Positions 24,800 through 32,344 of a stretch of DNA of 45,031 bases are shown piece after piece. The stretch is from Verrucomicrobiota bacterium (GTDB lineage Bacteria > Verrucomicrobiota > Verrucomicrobiia > Opitutales > Opitutaceae), in NCBI GenBank assembly GCA_023426435.1, contig JAFAAS010000162.1:1-45031 (forward strand), read 5' to 3'. The position numbers and the translations under genes were made by a program. The notes beneath the pieces are model-generated. The model was not told where the DNA came from. It saw only the letters and a list, made by a program, of their open reading frames with translations, and made no database searches. The first letter of the stretch is position 1. Every line of letters starts with the position of its first letter.

Positions 24800-26260
24800 A
24801 TGTCCCTCACCCTCGACGAAACGCTCCTCCGCTCCGTCGTTGCCGACGTCCTGAAAAACTTCGGCCGCAACGGCACGACGAGCGGCGCTCCAAGCCCCGC
24901 CTCCGCACCCGCCGTCCACGCGCACGGCCCGCGCCTCGGCGTCTTCCAGGACGTCCCCGCCGCCACCGCCGCCGCGCACATCGCGTATCAGAAACTCTGC
25001 GACAAAGGCGTCGCCGCCCGCGCCAAGGTCGTCGAGATCGTCAAAACCCTCTGCACCGACCGCGCCACCGAATGGGGCCGCTTCGAATTCGCCGAAACGA
25101 AAATCGGCCGCCTCGACCATAAGATCGAAAAGCTCCAGATCGTTAAACTCGTCCCCGGAGTCGAATGGCTCCGCCCCGACGCCCGCAGCGGCGACCACGG
25201 GATCACGCTCGAGGAATACACGCCCTACGGCGTCGTCGCCGCCATCCTGCCGATGACGCACTCGATCCCCACGCTCGCGGGCAACGTCATCAACATCGTC
25301 GCGGCCGGCAACGCCGTCGTCTTCAACCCGCACCCCGGCGGCGCCCGCTCCGCCGCGCTCGCCGTCCGCGCGTTCAACGAAGCGATCCTCGCAGCCACCG
25401 GCATCGAGAACCTTGTCTGCACCATCGAGCAGCCATCGCTCGAATCGTTCAACGCCCTCTGCGCCGCACCCGAGGTCCGCGTCCTCTGCGTCACCGGCGG
25501 GCCCGGCGTCGTCGCCGCCGCGATGAAATCCGGCAAACGCGCCATCTGCGCCGGCCCCGGCAACCCTCCCGTCCTCGTCGACGGCACCCGCTGCGTCGAT
25601 CTGGCCGCACGCGACATCATCGCCGGCGCCGCCTACGACAATAACCTCCTCTGCATCGGCGAAAAAGAGGTCTTCGTCCTCGATCGCGTCGCCGACAAAT
25701 TCCTCGCGGCGCTTTCCCGCCACGGCGCGCGTCAACTCGACGATCGCCAACTCGAGAAACTCACCGCCGCCGCCTTCACCACCAAAGCCGACGCCGGCGG
25801 CTGCTCGCACCCCGTGCTCAATCGCGCGCTCGTCGGCGTTGACGCCAGCGTGCTCGCCCGTTACGCCGGCGTCGACGTTCCCGCCCATACTCCACTGCTC
25901 TTCGCCGAAACCGACGCCAATCACGCGTTCGTCGTCGAGGAACAGATGATGCCGATGCTCCCGATCGTCCGCGTGCAATCGGTCGAAGAAGGCGTGCAGG
26001 CCGCCCTCGCCGCCGAGCACGGCTACAAACACTCCGCCATCATTCACTCGCTCAACGTCGATCACATGACGCTCATGGCCCGCGCACTCGACACCACGCT
26101 CTTCGTCAAGAACGGCGCCTGCACCGCCGGTCTCGGCCTCGGCGGCGAAGGCTATCTCAGCTACTCGATCGCGACGACCACCGGCGAGGGCATCACCAAC
26201 CCGCGCACGTTCACCCGCACCCGCCGCTGCGTGATGGTCGACAACCTCAAAATCTACTGA
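24800..26260 (+). CDS. CoA-acylating aldehyde dehydrogenase (BMC type)
   Basis: A 486-residue enzyme of the PduP/EutE family. It oxidises L-lactaldehyde with NAD and CoA to lactoyl-CoA inside the shell. The N-terminal 20 residues (LDETLLRSVVADVLKNFG) form an amphipathic helix followed by a Ser/Ala/Pro linker, the usual encapsulation peptide. The catalytic core has GVVAAILPMTHSIPT, CVTGGPGVV, CAGPGNPPVLVD and the nucleophile Cys285 in DNNLLCIGEKE. No Shine-Dalgarno is visible. Placed between BMC-P genes, it is the aldehyde-handling core enzyme of the compartment. Confidence 0.95.
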   Translation: MSLTLDETLLRSVVADVLKNFGRNGTTSGAPSPASAPAVHAHGPRLGVFQDVPAATAAAHIAYQKLCDKGVAARAKVVEIVKTLCTDRATEWGRFEFAETKIGRLDHKIEKLQIVKLVPGVEWLRPDARSGDHGITLEEYTPYGVVAAILPMTHSIPTLAGNVINIVAAGNAVVFNPHPGGARSAALAVRAFNEAILAATGIENLVCTIEQPSLESFNALCAAPEVRVLCVTGGPGVVAAAMKSGKRAICAGPGNPPVLVDGTRCVDLAARDIIAGAAYDNNLLCIGEKEVFVLDRVADKFLAALSRHGARQLDDRQLEKLTAAAFTTKADAGGCSHPVLNRALVGVDASVLARYAGVDVPAHTPLLFAETDANHAFVVEEQMMPMLPIVRVQSVEEGVQAALAAEHGYKHSAIIHSLNVDHMTLMARALDTTLFVKNGACTAGLGLGGEGYLSYSIATTTGEGITNPRTFTRTRRCVMVDNLKIY

Positions 26261-26321
26261 GCCCGAAAAATCGTTCTCGTTCTCGTAATCGCTCCGGAAC
26301 TCCGAACCCGGAACCACCCCC

Positions 26322-26582
26322 ATGATTCACGCCCGCATCGACGGCACGATCGTCAGCTCCGCCTGCCACCCCAGCATGCTCGGCACACGCACGGTCATCT
26401 GCCAGCCGATCGACCTCGACGGCCGCGACGAAGGCCCGCCGGTCCTCGCCACCGACCCGCTCGGCGCCGGCCTGCACCAGCGTGTCCTGCTCTCCACCGA
26501 CGGTTCCGCCACGCGCGAATTCGTCAAATCCCCGAAGAGCCCCCTCCGCAACCTCATCATCGCCCTCCTCGACCCGCAGTAG
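26322..26582 (+). CDS. BMC-P vertex protein 2
   Basis: An 86-residue EutN/CcmL-fold protein. ARIDGTIVSSACHPSMLGTR, VICQPIDLDG and ATDPLGAGLHQRVLLSTDGS match the pentamer family. It is a divergent paralogue of the genes at 24422 and 26645. Three pentamer paralogues in one locus are a hallmark of PVM-type compartments. Confidence 0.93.
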   Translation: MIHARIDGTIVSSACHPSMLGTRTVICQPIDLDGRDEGPPVLATDPLGAGLHQRVLLSTDGSATREFVKSPKSPLRNLIIALLDPQ

Positions 26583-26644
26583 GACAGATCTCCGACCCGC
26601 CCGTCTCCGTCCCTCAACTTCCAACTTAAACTTCAACCTTCAGC

Positions 26645-26941
26645 ATGCGCCTCGGCACCGTCATCGGCCGCATCACGCTCACGCAGCACGAACCGGTTTA
26701 CACCGGCGGCCGCCTGCTGCTCGTGCAGCCGTGGACGCGCGCGCAGTTCGCCGGCGCCAAAATCCCGCCGCTCCCCACCGGCTCCAGCCTCGTCGTTTAC
26801 GACGCCCTCGGCGCCGGCCTCGGCAACGTCATCGGTTTCACCGAAGGCGCCGAAGCCGCACAGCCTTTCACCGGCGATGCCCCCGTCGACGCCTACTGCG
26901 CCTGCATCCTCGACCACCTCTCCTACACGCCGCCTCGCTGA
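26645..26941 (+). CDS. BMC-P vertex protein 3
   Basis: A 98-residue EutN/CcmL-fold protein. LGTVIGRITLTQHEPVYTGG, LLLVQPW and LVVYDALGAGLGNVIGFTEG match the family. The C-terminal stretch (VDAYCACILDHLSY) is longer than in the second pentamer. The leader AACTTAAACTTCAACC is A/C/T-rich with no Shine-Dalgarno. Confidence 0.94.
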   Translation: MRLGTVIGRITLTQHEPVYTGGRLLLVQPWTRAQFAGAKIPPLPTGSSLVVYDALGAGLGNVIGFTEGAEAAQPFTGDAPVDAYCACILDHLSYTPPR

Positions 26942-26980
26942 CTCTGCTCAGCACTCAACCTCAGCTCGCCCTTTATCGAC

Positions 26981-28108
26981 ATGCCTCAAGTCCTCACCGC
27001 CCGCGAAGTCGAAACCCTGGTCCGCTCCGGCCAGCCGCTCCCCGAAGGCGCACTCCTCACGCCCTCGGCGCGCGATTTTCTCGACGAACAAAAACGCGCG
27101 AGCGCCACGCGCCACGCGAGCCACCTTGCCCTCGCGAAACCCACGGCCGCCCCCGCGCCCGCACCGGCCCCAGCTCCCGTCACCTCGCCCGCGGCGCCCA
27201 CGCCTTCCATCCCCGACTACGAATTCCGCTGGACCCCCGGCTCCGATCCCAAAACCCCCGCCGACGTCGAACGCTTCTTCCGCTCCGAACCGATCGAACT
27301 CCTGAAACGCCGCATGTGCGACATCGGCCGCCGGCTCTGGCTGAAAGACTACACCGACGGCAACGGCGGCAACATCACCATCCGCGTCGGCGACAACCTC
27401 GCCCTCTGCACACCCACGCTCATCTGCAAGGGCTTCATGACGCCCGAGGACATGTGCCTCGTCGACCTCGACGGCAACCAGCTCGCCGGCTCCCGCGTTC
27501 GCACCAGCGAGGCGAAAACGCACTTCGGCATCATGAAACGCCAGCCCGCCGCCAAGGCCTGCGTCCACGCGCACCCGCCACACGCCACCGCCTTCGCGAT
27601 CTCCAACGCCACCATCCCATCCTGCCTCATCCCCGAAGCCGAGGTGTTCCTCGGCAAGATCGGCGTCGCGAAATACGAGACGCCCGGCACCGCCGCCAAC
27701 GCCGAGGAAGTCGGCCGCGTCGGCGTCGACCACCAGGCCATCCTCATGCAAAACCACGGCGTGATCTGCTGGGGCAAGGACGTCGAGGACGCCTATTGGA
27801 AAATGGAGAACATCGACGCCTACTGCCGGACCATCGGCTTCGCCGCCAGCCTCGGCACCGGCCTCCACCGCTTCGGCCCCGACAAACTGAAGGACCTGAT
27901 CAACCTCCGCCAAAAGCTCGGTATGCCCGACCCGCGCGCCGACCTGAAGGAGTGCGAGCTCTGCGACGACAACAGCGAATTCCGCCCCGGCGTGATCTGC
28001 GAACCGCCCTCCACCCCGCCGACGCCCGAACCCGCCACCGACCCGGACCTCGAGCCCCTCATCCAAAAACTCACCGACGAAATCCTGAAACAACTCACGG
28101 CCAAATAA
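26981..28108 (+). CDS. Class II aldolase of the PVM microcompartment
   Basis: A 375-residue aldolase, the predicted signature enzyme of PVM compartments. It cleaves L-fuculose-1-phosphate or L-rhamnulose-1-phosphate to DHAP and L-lactaldehyde. Core residues 95-310 have DGNGGNITIRVG, Glu177 in RTSEAKTHF, zinc ligands His196/His198 in CVHAHPPHA and His259 in QNHGVICWG. An extra N-terminal segment (1-50, with LTPSARDFLDEQK, a word seen in other BMC proteins) is joined by an Ala/Pro linker (53-75). A C-terminal Pro-rich linker leads to an amphipathic helix (EPLIQKLTDEILKQLTAK) typical of an encapsulation peptide. The protein thus has candidate targeting segments at both ends. Confidence 0.93.
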   Translation: MPQVLTAREVETLVRSGQPLPEGALLTPSARDFLDEQKRASATRHASHLALAKPTAAPAPAPAPAPVTSPAAPTPSIPDYEFRWTPGSDPKTPADVERFFRSEPIELLKRRMCDIGRRLWLKDYTDGNGGNITIRVGDNLALCTPTLICKGFMTPEDMCLVDLDGNQLAGSRVRTSEAKTHFGIMKRQPAAKACVHAHPPHATAFAISNATIPSCLIPEAEVFLGKIGVAKYETPGTAANAEEVGRVGVDHQAILMQNHGVICWGKDVEDAYWKMENIDAYCRTIGFAASLGTGLHRFGPDKLKDLINLRQKLGMPDPRADLKECELCDDNSEFRPGVICEPPSTPPTPEPATDPDLEPLIQKLTDEILKQLTAK

Positions 28109-28119
28109 CCGACCTTTTT

Positions 28120-28367
28120 GACCACGGATGGACACCGATGCACACGGATTCCAAGCCGGGAGTTGAAACCACGAATGGACACGAAAGCACACGAACATCG
28201 ATCCGGGGCCCCGACCAGGGATGCATTTCAATCGCGTCGATTCCTGTCCATGCGTGGTTCAACCCGGCTCGATCCGACAACGCATTCCTCTCGCCCTCGC
28301 GCGGACCAAATGAACCCGGATCAGGAAATCCGAATCCGTGTTCATCCGTGTCCATCCGTGGTTAATT
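28120..28367. repeat. Nested hairpin repeat between aldolase and dehydrogenase genes
   Basis: The outer arm ACCACGGATGGACACCGATG pairs imperfectly with CATCCGTGTCCATCCGTGGT. Inside, ACCACGAATGGACACGAA (28169-28186) pairs with a unit near 28242-28260 (TTCCTGTCCATGCGTGGT). It looks like one repeat inserted within another. It fills the only long gap in the second half of the BMC gene run. Confidence 0.8.
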
Positions 28368-28374
28368 TCTTCCC

Positions 28375-29304
28375 ATGAAAGTCACTCTCATCGGCGGCGG
28401 CGGCCGCGTCGGCTCCAACGCCGCGTTCGCGCTCCAGTGCGCCGGCATCGTATCCGAAATTCAGCTACTCGACGCCAACGCCGACCTCGCCGCCGGCGAG
28501 GCGCTCGACCTGCTCCACGGCTCCTCCGCCATCGCCGACCAGCGCATCTACGCCGGCGATTACGCCCGCGCCGCCGATAGCGACGTCTTCGTCATCACCG
28601 CCGGCCTCCGCCGCAAACCCGACGAATCCCGCCTCGACCTCATCAACCGAAACGTCGCCCTCTTCGACTCCATCCTCGCGTCGATCAAAACCGCCGGCTT
28701 CCGCCGCGACGCCTTGGTCTTCGTCGTTTCCAACCCGGTCGATATTCTCACCCAGCTCGCCGTCGTCCGCCTCGGCCTCCCGTGGAACCAAGTGCTCGGC
28801 CTCGGCACGATGCTCGACACGGCCCGCTTCCGCTCGCTCCTCGCCGCCGAACTCGACCTCGCGCCCACCCAAATCAAAGCCCTCATCCTCGGCGAACACG
28901 GCGACACCATGCTTCCGGTCTGGTCGAGCGCCACCGCCGCCGGCCTGCCCCTCGACAAATTCCCCGGCGTCACGTCCGCCTTCCAACAACAGATTTTCGA
29001 GCGCACCAAAACCAGCGGCGCCGAGGTCATCCGCCGCAAGGGCGGCGCCGGCTGGGCCGTCGCCGTCACCATCGCCGAAGTCGTCCACACCATCGCCTTG
29101 GACCAACGCCAGCTCCTCCCCGTGTCCTCGCTGCAACAAGGCGCCTACGGCCTCCGCGACGTTTCCCTCAGCGTGCCCACCGTCGTCGGCCGCACCGGCG
29201 TGCTCGCCCATCGCGAAATCCCGCTCTGGCCCAAAGAACAACAGTCTCTCCAGGCCAGCGCCCGCGCCCTCCAGGAAATCTGGAGCAAAGTAAGACCGCG
29301 CTGA
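28375..29304 (+). CDS. Lactate/malate dehydrogenase family enzyme
   Basis: A 309-residue NAD-dependent 2-hydroxyacid dehydrogenase. The Rossmann motif is LIGGGGRVGSNAAF (5-18), and Asp33 (LLDAN) indicates NAD. Catalytic residues are Asp148 and Arg151 in MLDTARFR and His175 in LGEHGDTMLPVWS. In the specificity loop, GLRRKPDESRLDL, Arg80 occupies the place of LDH Gln102; Arg at this site defines malate dehydrogenases. Homologues in PVM loci are usually called lactate dehydrogenase and are thought to recycle NAD. The residue here suggests oxaloacetate/malate, but Glu84 and the following residues look LDH-like. It has no clear encapsulation peptide. Confidence 0.92.
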   Translation: MKVTLIGGGGRVGSNAAFALQCAGIVSEIQLLDANADLAAGEALDLLHGSSAIADQRIYAGDYARAADSDVFVITAGLRRKPDESRLDLINRNVALFDSILASIKTAGFRRDALVFVVSNPVDILTQLAVVRLGLPWNQVLGLGTMLDTARFRSLLAAELDLAPTQIKALILGEHGDTMLPVWSSATAAGLPLDKFPGVTSAFQQQIFERTKTSGAEVIRRKGGAGWAVAVTIAEVVHTIALDQRQLLPVSSLQQGAYGLRDVSLSVPTVVGRTGVLAHREIPLWPKEQQSLQASARALQEIWSKVRPR

Positions 29305-29308
29305 CACG

Positions 29309-29335
29309 AGGTGGAGCCCGACGTCCCGTCGGGCT
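29309..29335. repeat. 27-bp REP-like palindrome, copy 1
   Basis: AGGTGGA followed by AGCCCGAC-GTCCC-GTCGGGCT (sharing one A). Identical copies are at 32528-32554 and 43334-43360, all a few bases after a gene or element end. A half-related CACGGAGGCACAGAG / CTCCGTAACCCCGTGTCCGTG hairpin follows at about 29352-29413. Confidence 0.9.
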
Positions 29336-29463
29336 GTTCGAATTGAGCCTAGAGACACGGAGGCACAGAGAAACCCTCCCGGGTTTTCTCCGTAACCCCG
29401 TGTCCGTGCGGTTAATTTCTTTCGACGAATTTCCACGCGTCCCGCGCGTCACGCTGGACTTAT

Positions 29464-29481
29464 ATGATCGAAACCGCTCAA
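29464..29481. promoter_or_regulatory. Degenerate candidate DeoR-type operator before rhaB
   Basis: ATGATCG-AAAC-CGCTCAA matches the 7-4-7 motif at 17953 and 21242 in the left half fully and in 5 of 7 right-half bases. It again overlaps a TATGAT hexamer, 22 bases before the rhaB ATG. Confidence 0.4.
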
Positions 29482-29503
29482 TCGATCCCCTGTCCTTTTT
29501 CCC

Positions 29504-30964
29504 ATGCCCCGTCCGCCCTCCTCTCCCCTGCACTGCGCCGCCATCGACCTCGGCGCCACCAGCGGCCGCGTGATCGTCGGCACGTGGTCCAAAAACAAAC
29601 TCACCCTCACCGAGGTCCACCGTTTCCCCAACGCCTTCCACTCCCTCGGCAGCCACGACTACTGGAACCTCCCCGGCCTCTGGGCCGAAATCCAAACCGG
29701 CCTCCGCCACGCCGCCGCACAGTTCAAATCCATCGCCTCCGTCGGCGTCGACACCTGGGGCGTCGACCACGCGCTCGTCAACGACTCCGGCCGCCTCGTG
29801 TATCCAGTTCACGCCTACCGCGACGCCCGCACGCAGCCCGGCCTCCAAAAACTCTCCAACACCCGCGCCGCCCTCGCCCGCATCTACGCCGCCACCGGCA
29901 TTCCGAACGTCTTCTACAACTCCAGCCTCCAACTCGCCGAAACCGTCGCGAGTTGCCCCGCCATCGAAGACCTCGCCACCCGCTGCCTCTTTCTCCCCGA
30001 CTACTTCAACTTCCTCCTCTCCGGTCGCATGGAGAACGAGTTCACGATCGCGAGCACCACTCAACTGATCGACGTCCACTCCACAAACTGGTCCCGCCCC
30101 GCGCTCGATTACTTCCGCATCCCGCCGCAGTGGTTTTCCAAACCAATCCTCTCCGGCACCAAACTCGGCAAACTCCGTCGCGAACTGCGCAGCGACTTGT
30201 CCGCCTTCAACGACACCCAAGTCATCGCCGTCCCCGGCCACGACACCGCCGCCGCCTACGACGCGATGCCCGCCGACCCGTCCGGCACCGATCTCTTCCT
30301 CAGCTCCGGCACCTGGTCGCTCGTCGGCTTCGAAAGCGAAACCCCGATCCTCGGCGACGAAGCCCTCGCCGCCCGCATTTCAAACGAACGCACCGGCGAC
30401 GGCCGCTACCGTCCGCTCACCAACGTCATCGGTCTCTGGCTGCTCGAGTGCACGCTGAAGGATTTTTCTTCCCGCCCCAAAACCGACGCCGAATGGTCCG
30501 CCCTCATCACCTCCGCTGAAAAACTTCCCGCGCCCAAAGCGCTCCTCGACGTCACCGACCCGGCCTTCGCCAATCCACCGTCAATGCGCGCCGCCATCGA
30601 AGCCCAACTCAAACGTCGAAAACTTCCGCTCCCCAAAAACCTCCCCGCCTACACCCGCCTCATCTGCGACTCCCTCGGCCAAGGCCACGCCGACGCCATG
30701 CGTTCGTTCGAACGCCTCGCGAATCGCAAATTTCAACGCATCCTCATGGTCGGCGGCGGCTCGAAAAACCGCCTTCTCTGTCAAGCCACCGCCAACGCCG
30801 CGCAAATCCCCGTCATCTCCTTCGCCCTCGAAGGCACCGCCGTCGGCAACCTCGCCAGCCAGCTCATCGCCCTCCGCGCCGTCAAAGACCTGAAAACCTT
30901 CCGCGCCCTCCTCACCAAACAAATCCAACAAACAATCTACAAACCACGAATGGACACGAACTGA
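29504..30964 (+). CDS. rhaB: Rhamnulokinase
   Basis: A 486-residue FGGY-family carbohydrate kinase that phosphorylates L-rhamnulose to L-rhamnulose-1-phosphate. Motifs: CAAIDLGATSGRVIVG at the ATP site (11-26), SVGVDTWGVDHALV (catalytic Asp region, about 83-96), VPGHDTAAAYDAM, FLSSGTWSLVG and ILMVGGGSKNRLLCQATA near the C-terminus. FucK is an alternative, but VDTWGVDHALV and the adjoining rhaA favour RhaB. The last residues (YKPRMDTN) and the stop codon derive from the ACCACGAATGGACACGAACT repeat, so the native C-terminus was probably altered by the repeat. Confidence 0.92.
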   Translation: MPRPPSSPLHCAAIDLGATSGRVIVGTWSKNKLTLTEVHRFPNAFHSLGSHDYWNLPGLWAEIQTGLRHAAAQFKSIASVGVDTWGVDHALVNDSGRLVYPVHAYRDARTQPGLQKLSNTRAALARIYAATGIPNVFYNSSLQLAETVASCPAIEDLATRCLFLPDYFNFLLSGRMENEFTIASTTQLIDVHSTNWSRPALDYFRIPPQWFSKPILSGTKLGKLRRELRSDLSAFNDTQVIAVPGHDTAAAYDAMPADPSGTDLFLSSGTWSLVGFESETPILGDEALAARISNERTGDGRYRPLTNVIGLWLLECTLKDFSSRPKTDAEWSALITSAEKLPAPKALLDVTDPAFANPPSMRAAIEAQLKRRKLPLPKNLPAYTRLICDSLGQGHADAMRSFERLANRKFQRILMVGGGSKNRLLCQATANAAQIPVISFALEGTAVGNLASQLIALRAVKDLKTFRALLTKQIQQTIYKPRMDTN

Positions 30965-31056
30965 CACGAATGCTCCAAAGCCCGACCCATTCGTGTCCAT
31001 TCGTGGTTCTCGGATCGGATCGACTGAATCTGTGTTCATCGGTGTCCATCCATGGT
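30944..31056. repeat. Dispersed repeat between rhaB and rhaA
   Basis: ACCACGAATGGACACGAACT (from 30944) faces CATTCGTGTCCATTCGTGGT. A second half-unit follows (GTGTTCATCGGTGTCCATCC) and runs up to an in-frame ATG at 31052. The rhaB stop lies inside the left arm. Confidence 0.85.
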
Positions 31057-31072
31057 TAAATTTCTTCCTTTC

Positions 31073-32344
31073 ATGACTTCCGCCAAAAAAATCTCCGCCG
31101 CCTACAAACTCGCCCGCGAAGCCTACGCCGACTTCGGCGTCGACACCGAAGCCGCCCTCACCCGCGCCCTCGACATCCCCATCTCGCTCCACTGCTGGCA
31201 GGCCGACGACGTCCGCGGCCTCGAAACGCCCAAGGGCTCCGTCGACTCCGGCGGCATCATGGCCACCGGCGGCTACCCCGGCCGCGCCCGCAACGGCGAC
31301 GAAATGCGCGCCGACCTCGACGTCGTCCTCAAACTGCTCCCCGGCCAGCAACGTCTCAACCTCCACGCGTTCTACGCCGAAACCGGCGACACCCCCGTCG
31401 ACCGCGACGCCCTCGAACCGCAACACTTCTCCCGCTGGCTCGACTGGGCCAAATCGAAATCCATCGGCCTCGATTTCAACCCCACCTACTTCGCCCACCC
31501 CAAAGCCGCCTCCGGCTTCACCCTCTCGCACGCCGACAAATCCATCCGCCGCTTCTGGATCGATCACGCCAAAGCCTGCCGCCGCATCGCCCAACATTTC
31601 GCCAAGAAACTCGGCACCCCGTGCGTCCATAATCATTGGGTCCCCGACGGCACGAAAGACACCCCCGCCGATCGCTGGTCCCCGCGCGAACGACTCGTCG
31701 AATCCTACGACGCCATCTTCGCCGACAAATCCATCAACCGGAAACTCTGCGTCGACGCCGTCGAGGGAAAACTCTTCGGCCTCGGCAGCGAGGAATACGT
31801 CGTCGGCTCCCAGGAATTCTATTCCTCCTACGCCCAAGCCCGCGACCTCGTCCTCTGCCTCGACCTCGGCCACTACCACCCCACCGAATCCGTCGCCGAC
31901 AAGGTCTCGGCTTTGATGCAGTTCCATCGACGCATCCTCCTTCACACCTCACGCCCGATCCGCTGGGACAGCGATCACGTCGTCATCCTCGACGACCCGA
32001 CGCGCAACCTCTTCCTCGAAATCGCCCGCGGCGACGCGTGGGACCGCGTCTTCGTCGCCCTCGATTTCTTCGACGCCTCCATCAACCGCCTCGCCGCCTA
32101 CGTCGTCGGCGCCCGCGCCACGCGCCAGGCCATCCTCCTCGGCCTCCTCGATCCGTCGCAACGTCTCCGCGAAGCGGATACATCCAACCGCGGCCACGAA
32201 CGTCTCGCGTTGATGGAGCAATCGAAAGCCCTTCCCTGGTCCGCCGTCTGGGACGAACTCTGCCTCCGCGCCAACGTCCCCGCCCGCGCCGACTGGCTCG
32301 CCACCATCGCGTCCTACGAGCAATCCACGCTCAGCACCCGCTAG
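31073..32344 (+). CDS. rhaA: L-rhamnose isomerase
   Basis: A 423-residue TIM-barrel isomerase of the E. coli RhaA type, converting L-rhamnose to L-rhamnulose with a divalent metal. Highly conserved stretches are ISLHCWQADDVRGLE, IMATGGYPGRARN, LNLHAFYAETGD, LDFNPTYFAHPKA, CLDLGHYHPTE and WDSDHVVILDD. Full length. The ATG at 31073 (MTSAKKI) is preferred; the ATG at 31052 is generated by the preceding dispersed repeat and would add MVKFLPF. The TAG stop falls inside the terminal CTAGTGTC of the MITE-like element. Confidence 0.96.
   Translation: MTSAKKISAAYKLAREAYADFGVDTEAALTRALDIPISLHCWQADDVRGLETPKGSVDSGGIMATGGYPGRARNGDEMRADLDVVLKLLPGQQRLNLHAFYAETGDTPVDRDALEPQHFSRWLDWAKSKSIGLDFNPTYFAHPKAASGFTLSHADKSIRRFWIDHAKACRRIAQHFAKKLGTPCVHNHWVPDGTKDTPADRWSPRERLVESYDAIFADKSINRKLCVDAVEGKLFGLGSEEYVVGSQEFYSSYAQARDLVLCLDLGHYHPTESVADKVSALMQFHRRILLHTSRPIRWDSDHVVILDDPTRNLFLEIARGDAWDRVFVALDFFDASINRLAAYVVGARATRQAILLGLLDPSQRLREADTSNRGHERLALMEQSKALPWSAVWDELCLRANVPARADWLATIASYEQSTLSTR

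Noticed and set aside
18054..28108. Pdu, Eut or glycyl-radical type compartment
   Set aside because: No diol dehydratase, ethanolamine lyase, glycyl-radical enzyme, B12 genes or BMC-T; the gene set fits the PVM type instead.
28120..28367. Possible CRISPR array
   Set aside because: The units are inverted and nested, not regularly spaced direct repeats, and no cas gene is present.
28118..28378. Small frames with peptides such as MDTDEHGFG or RIRVHPCPSV
   Set aside because: They are translations of the ACCACGGATGG dispersed repeat, not genes.
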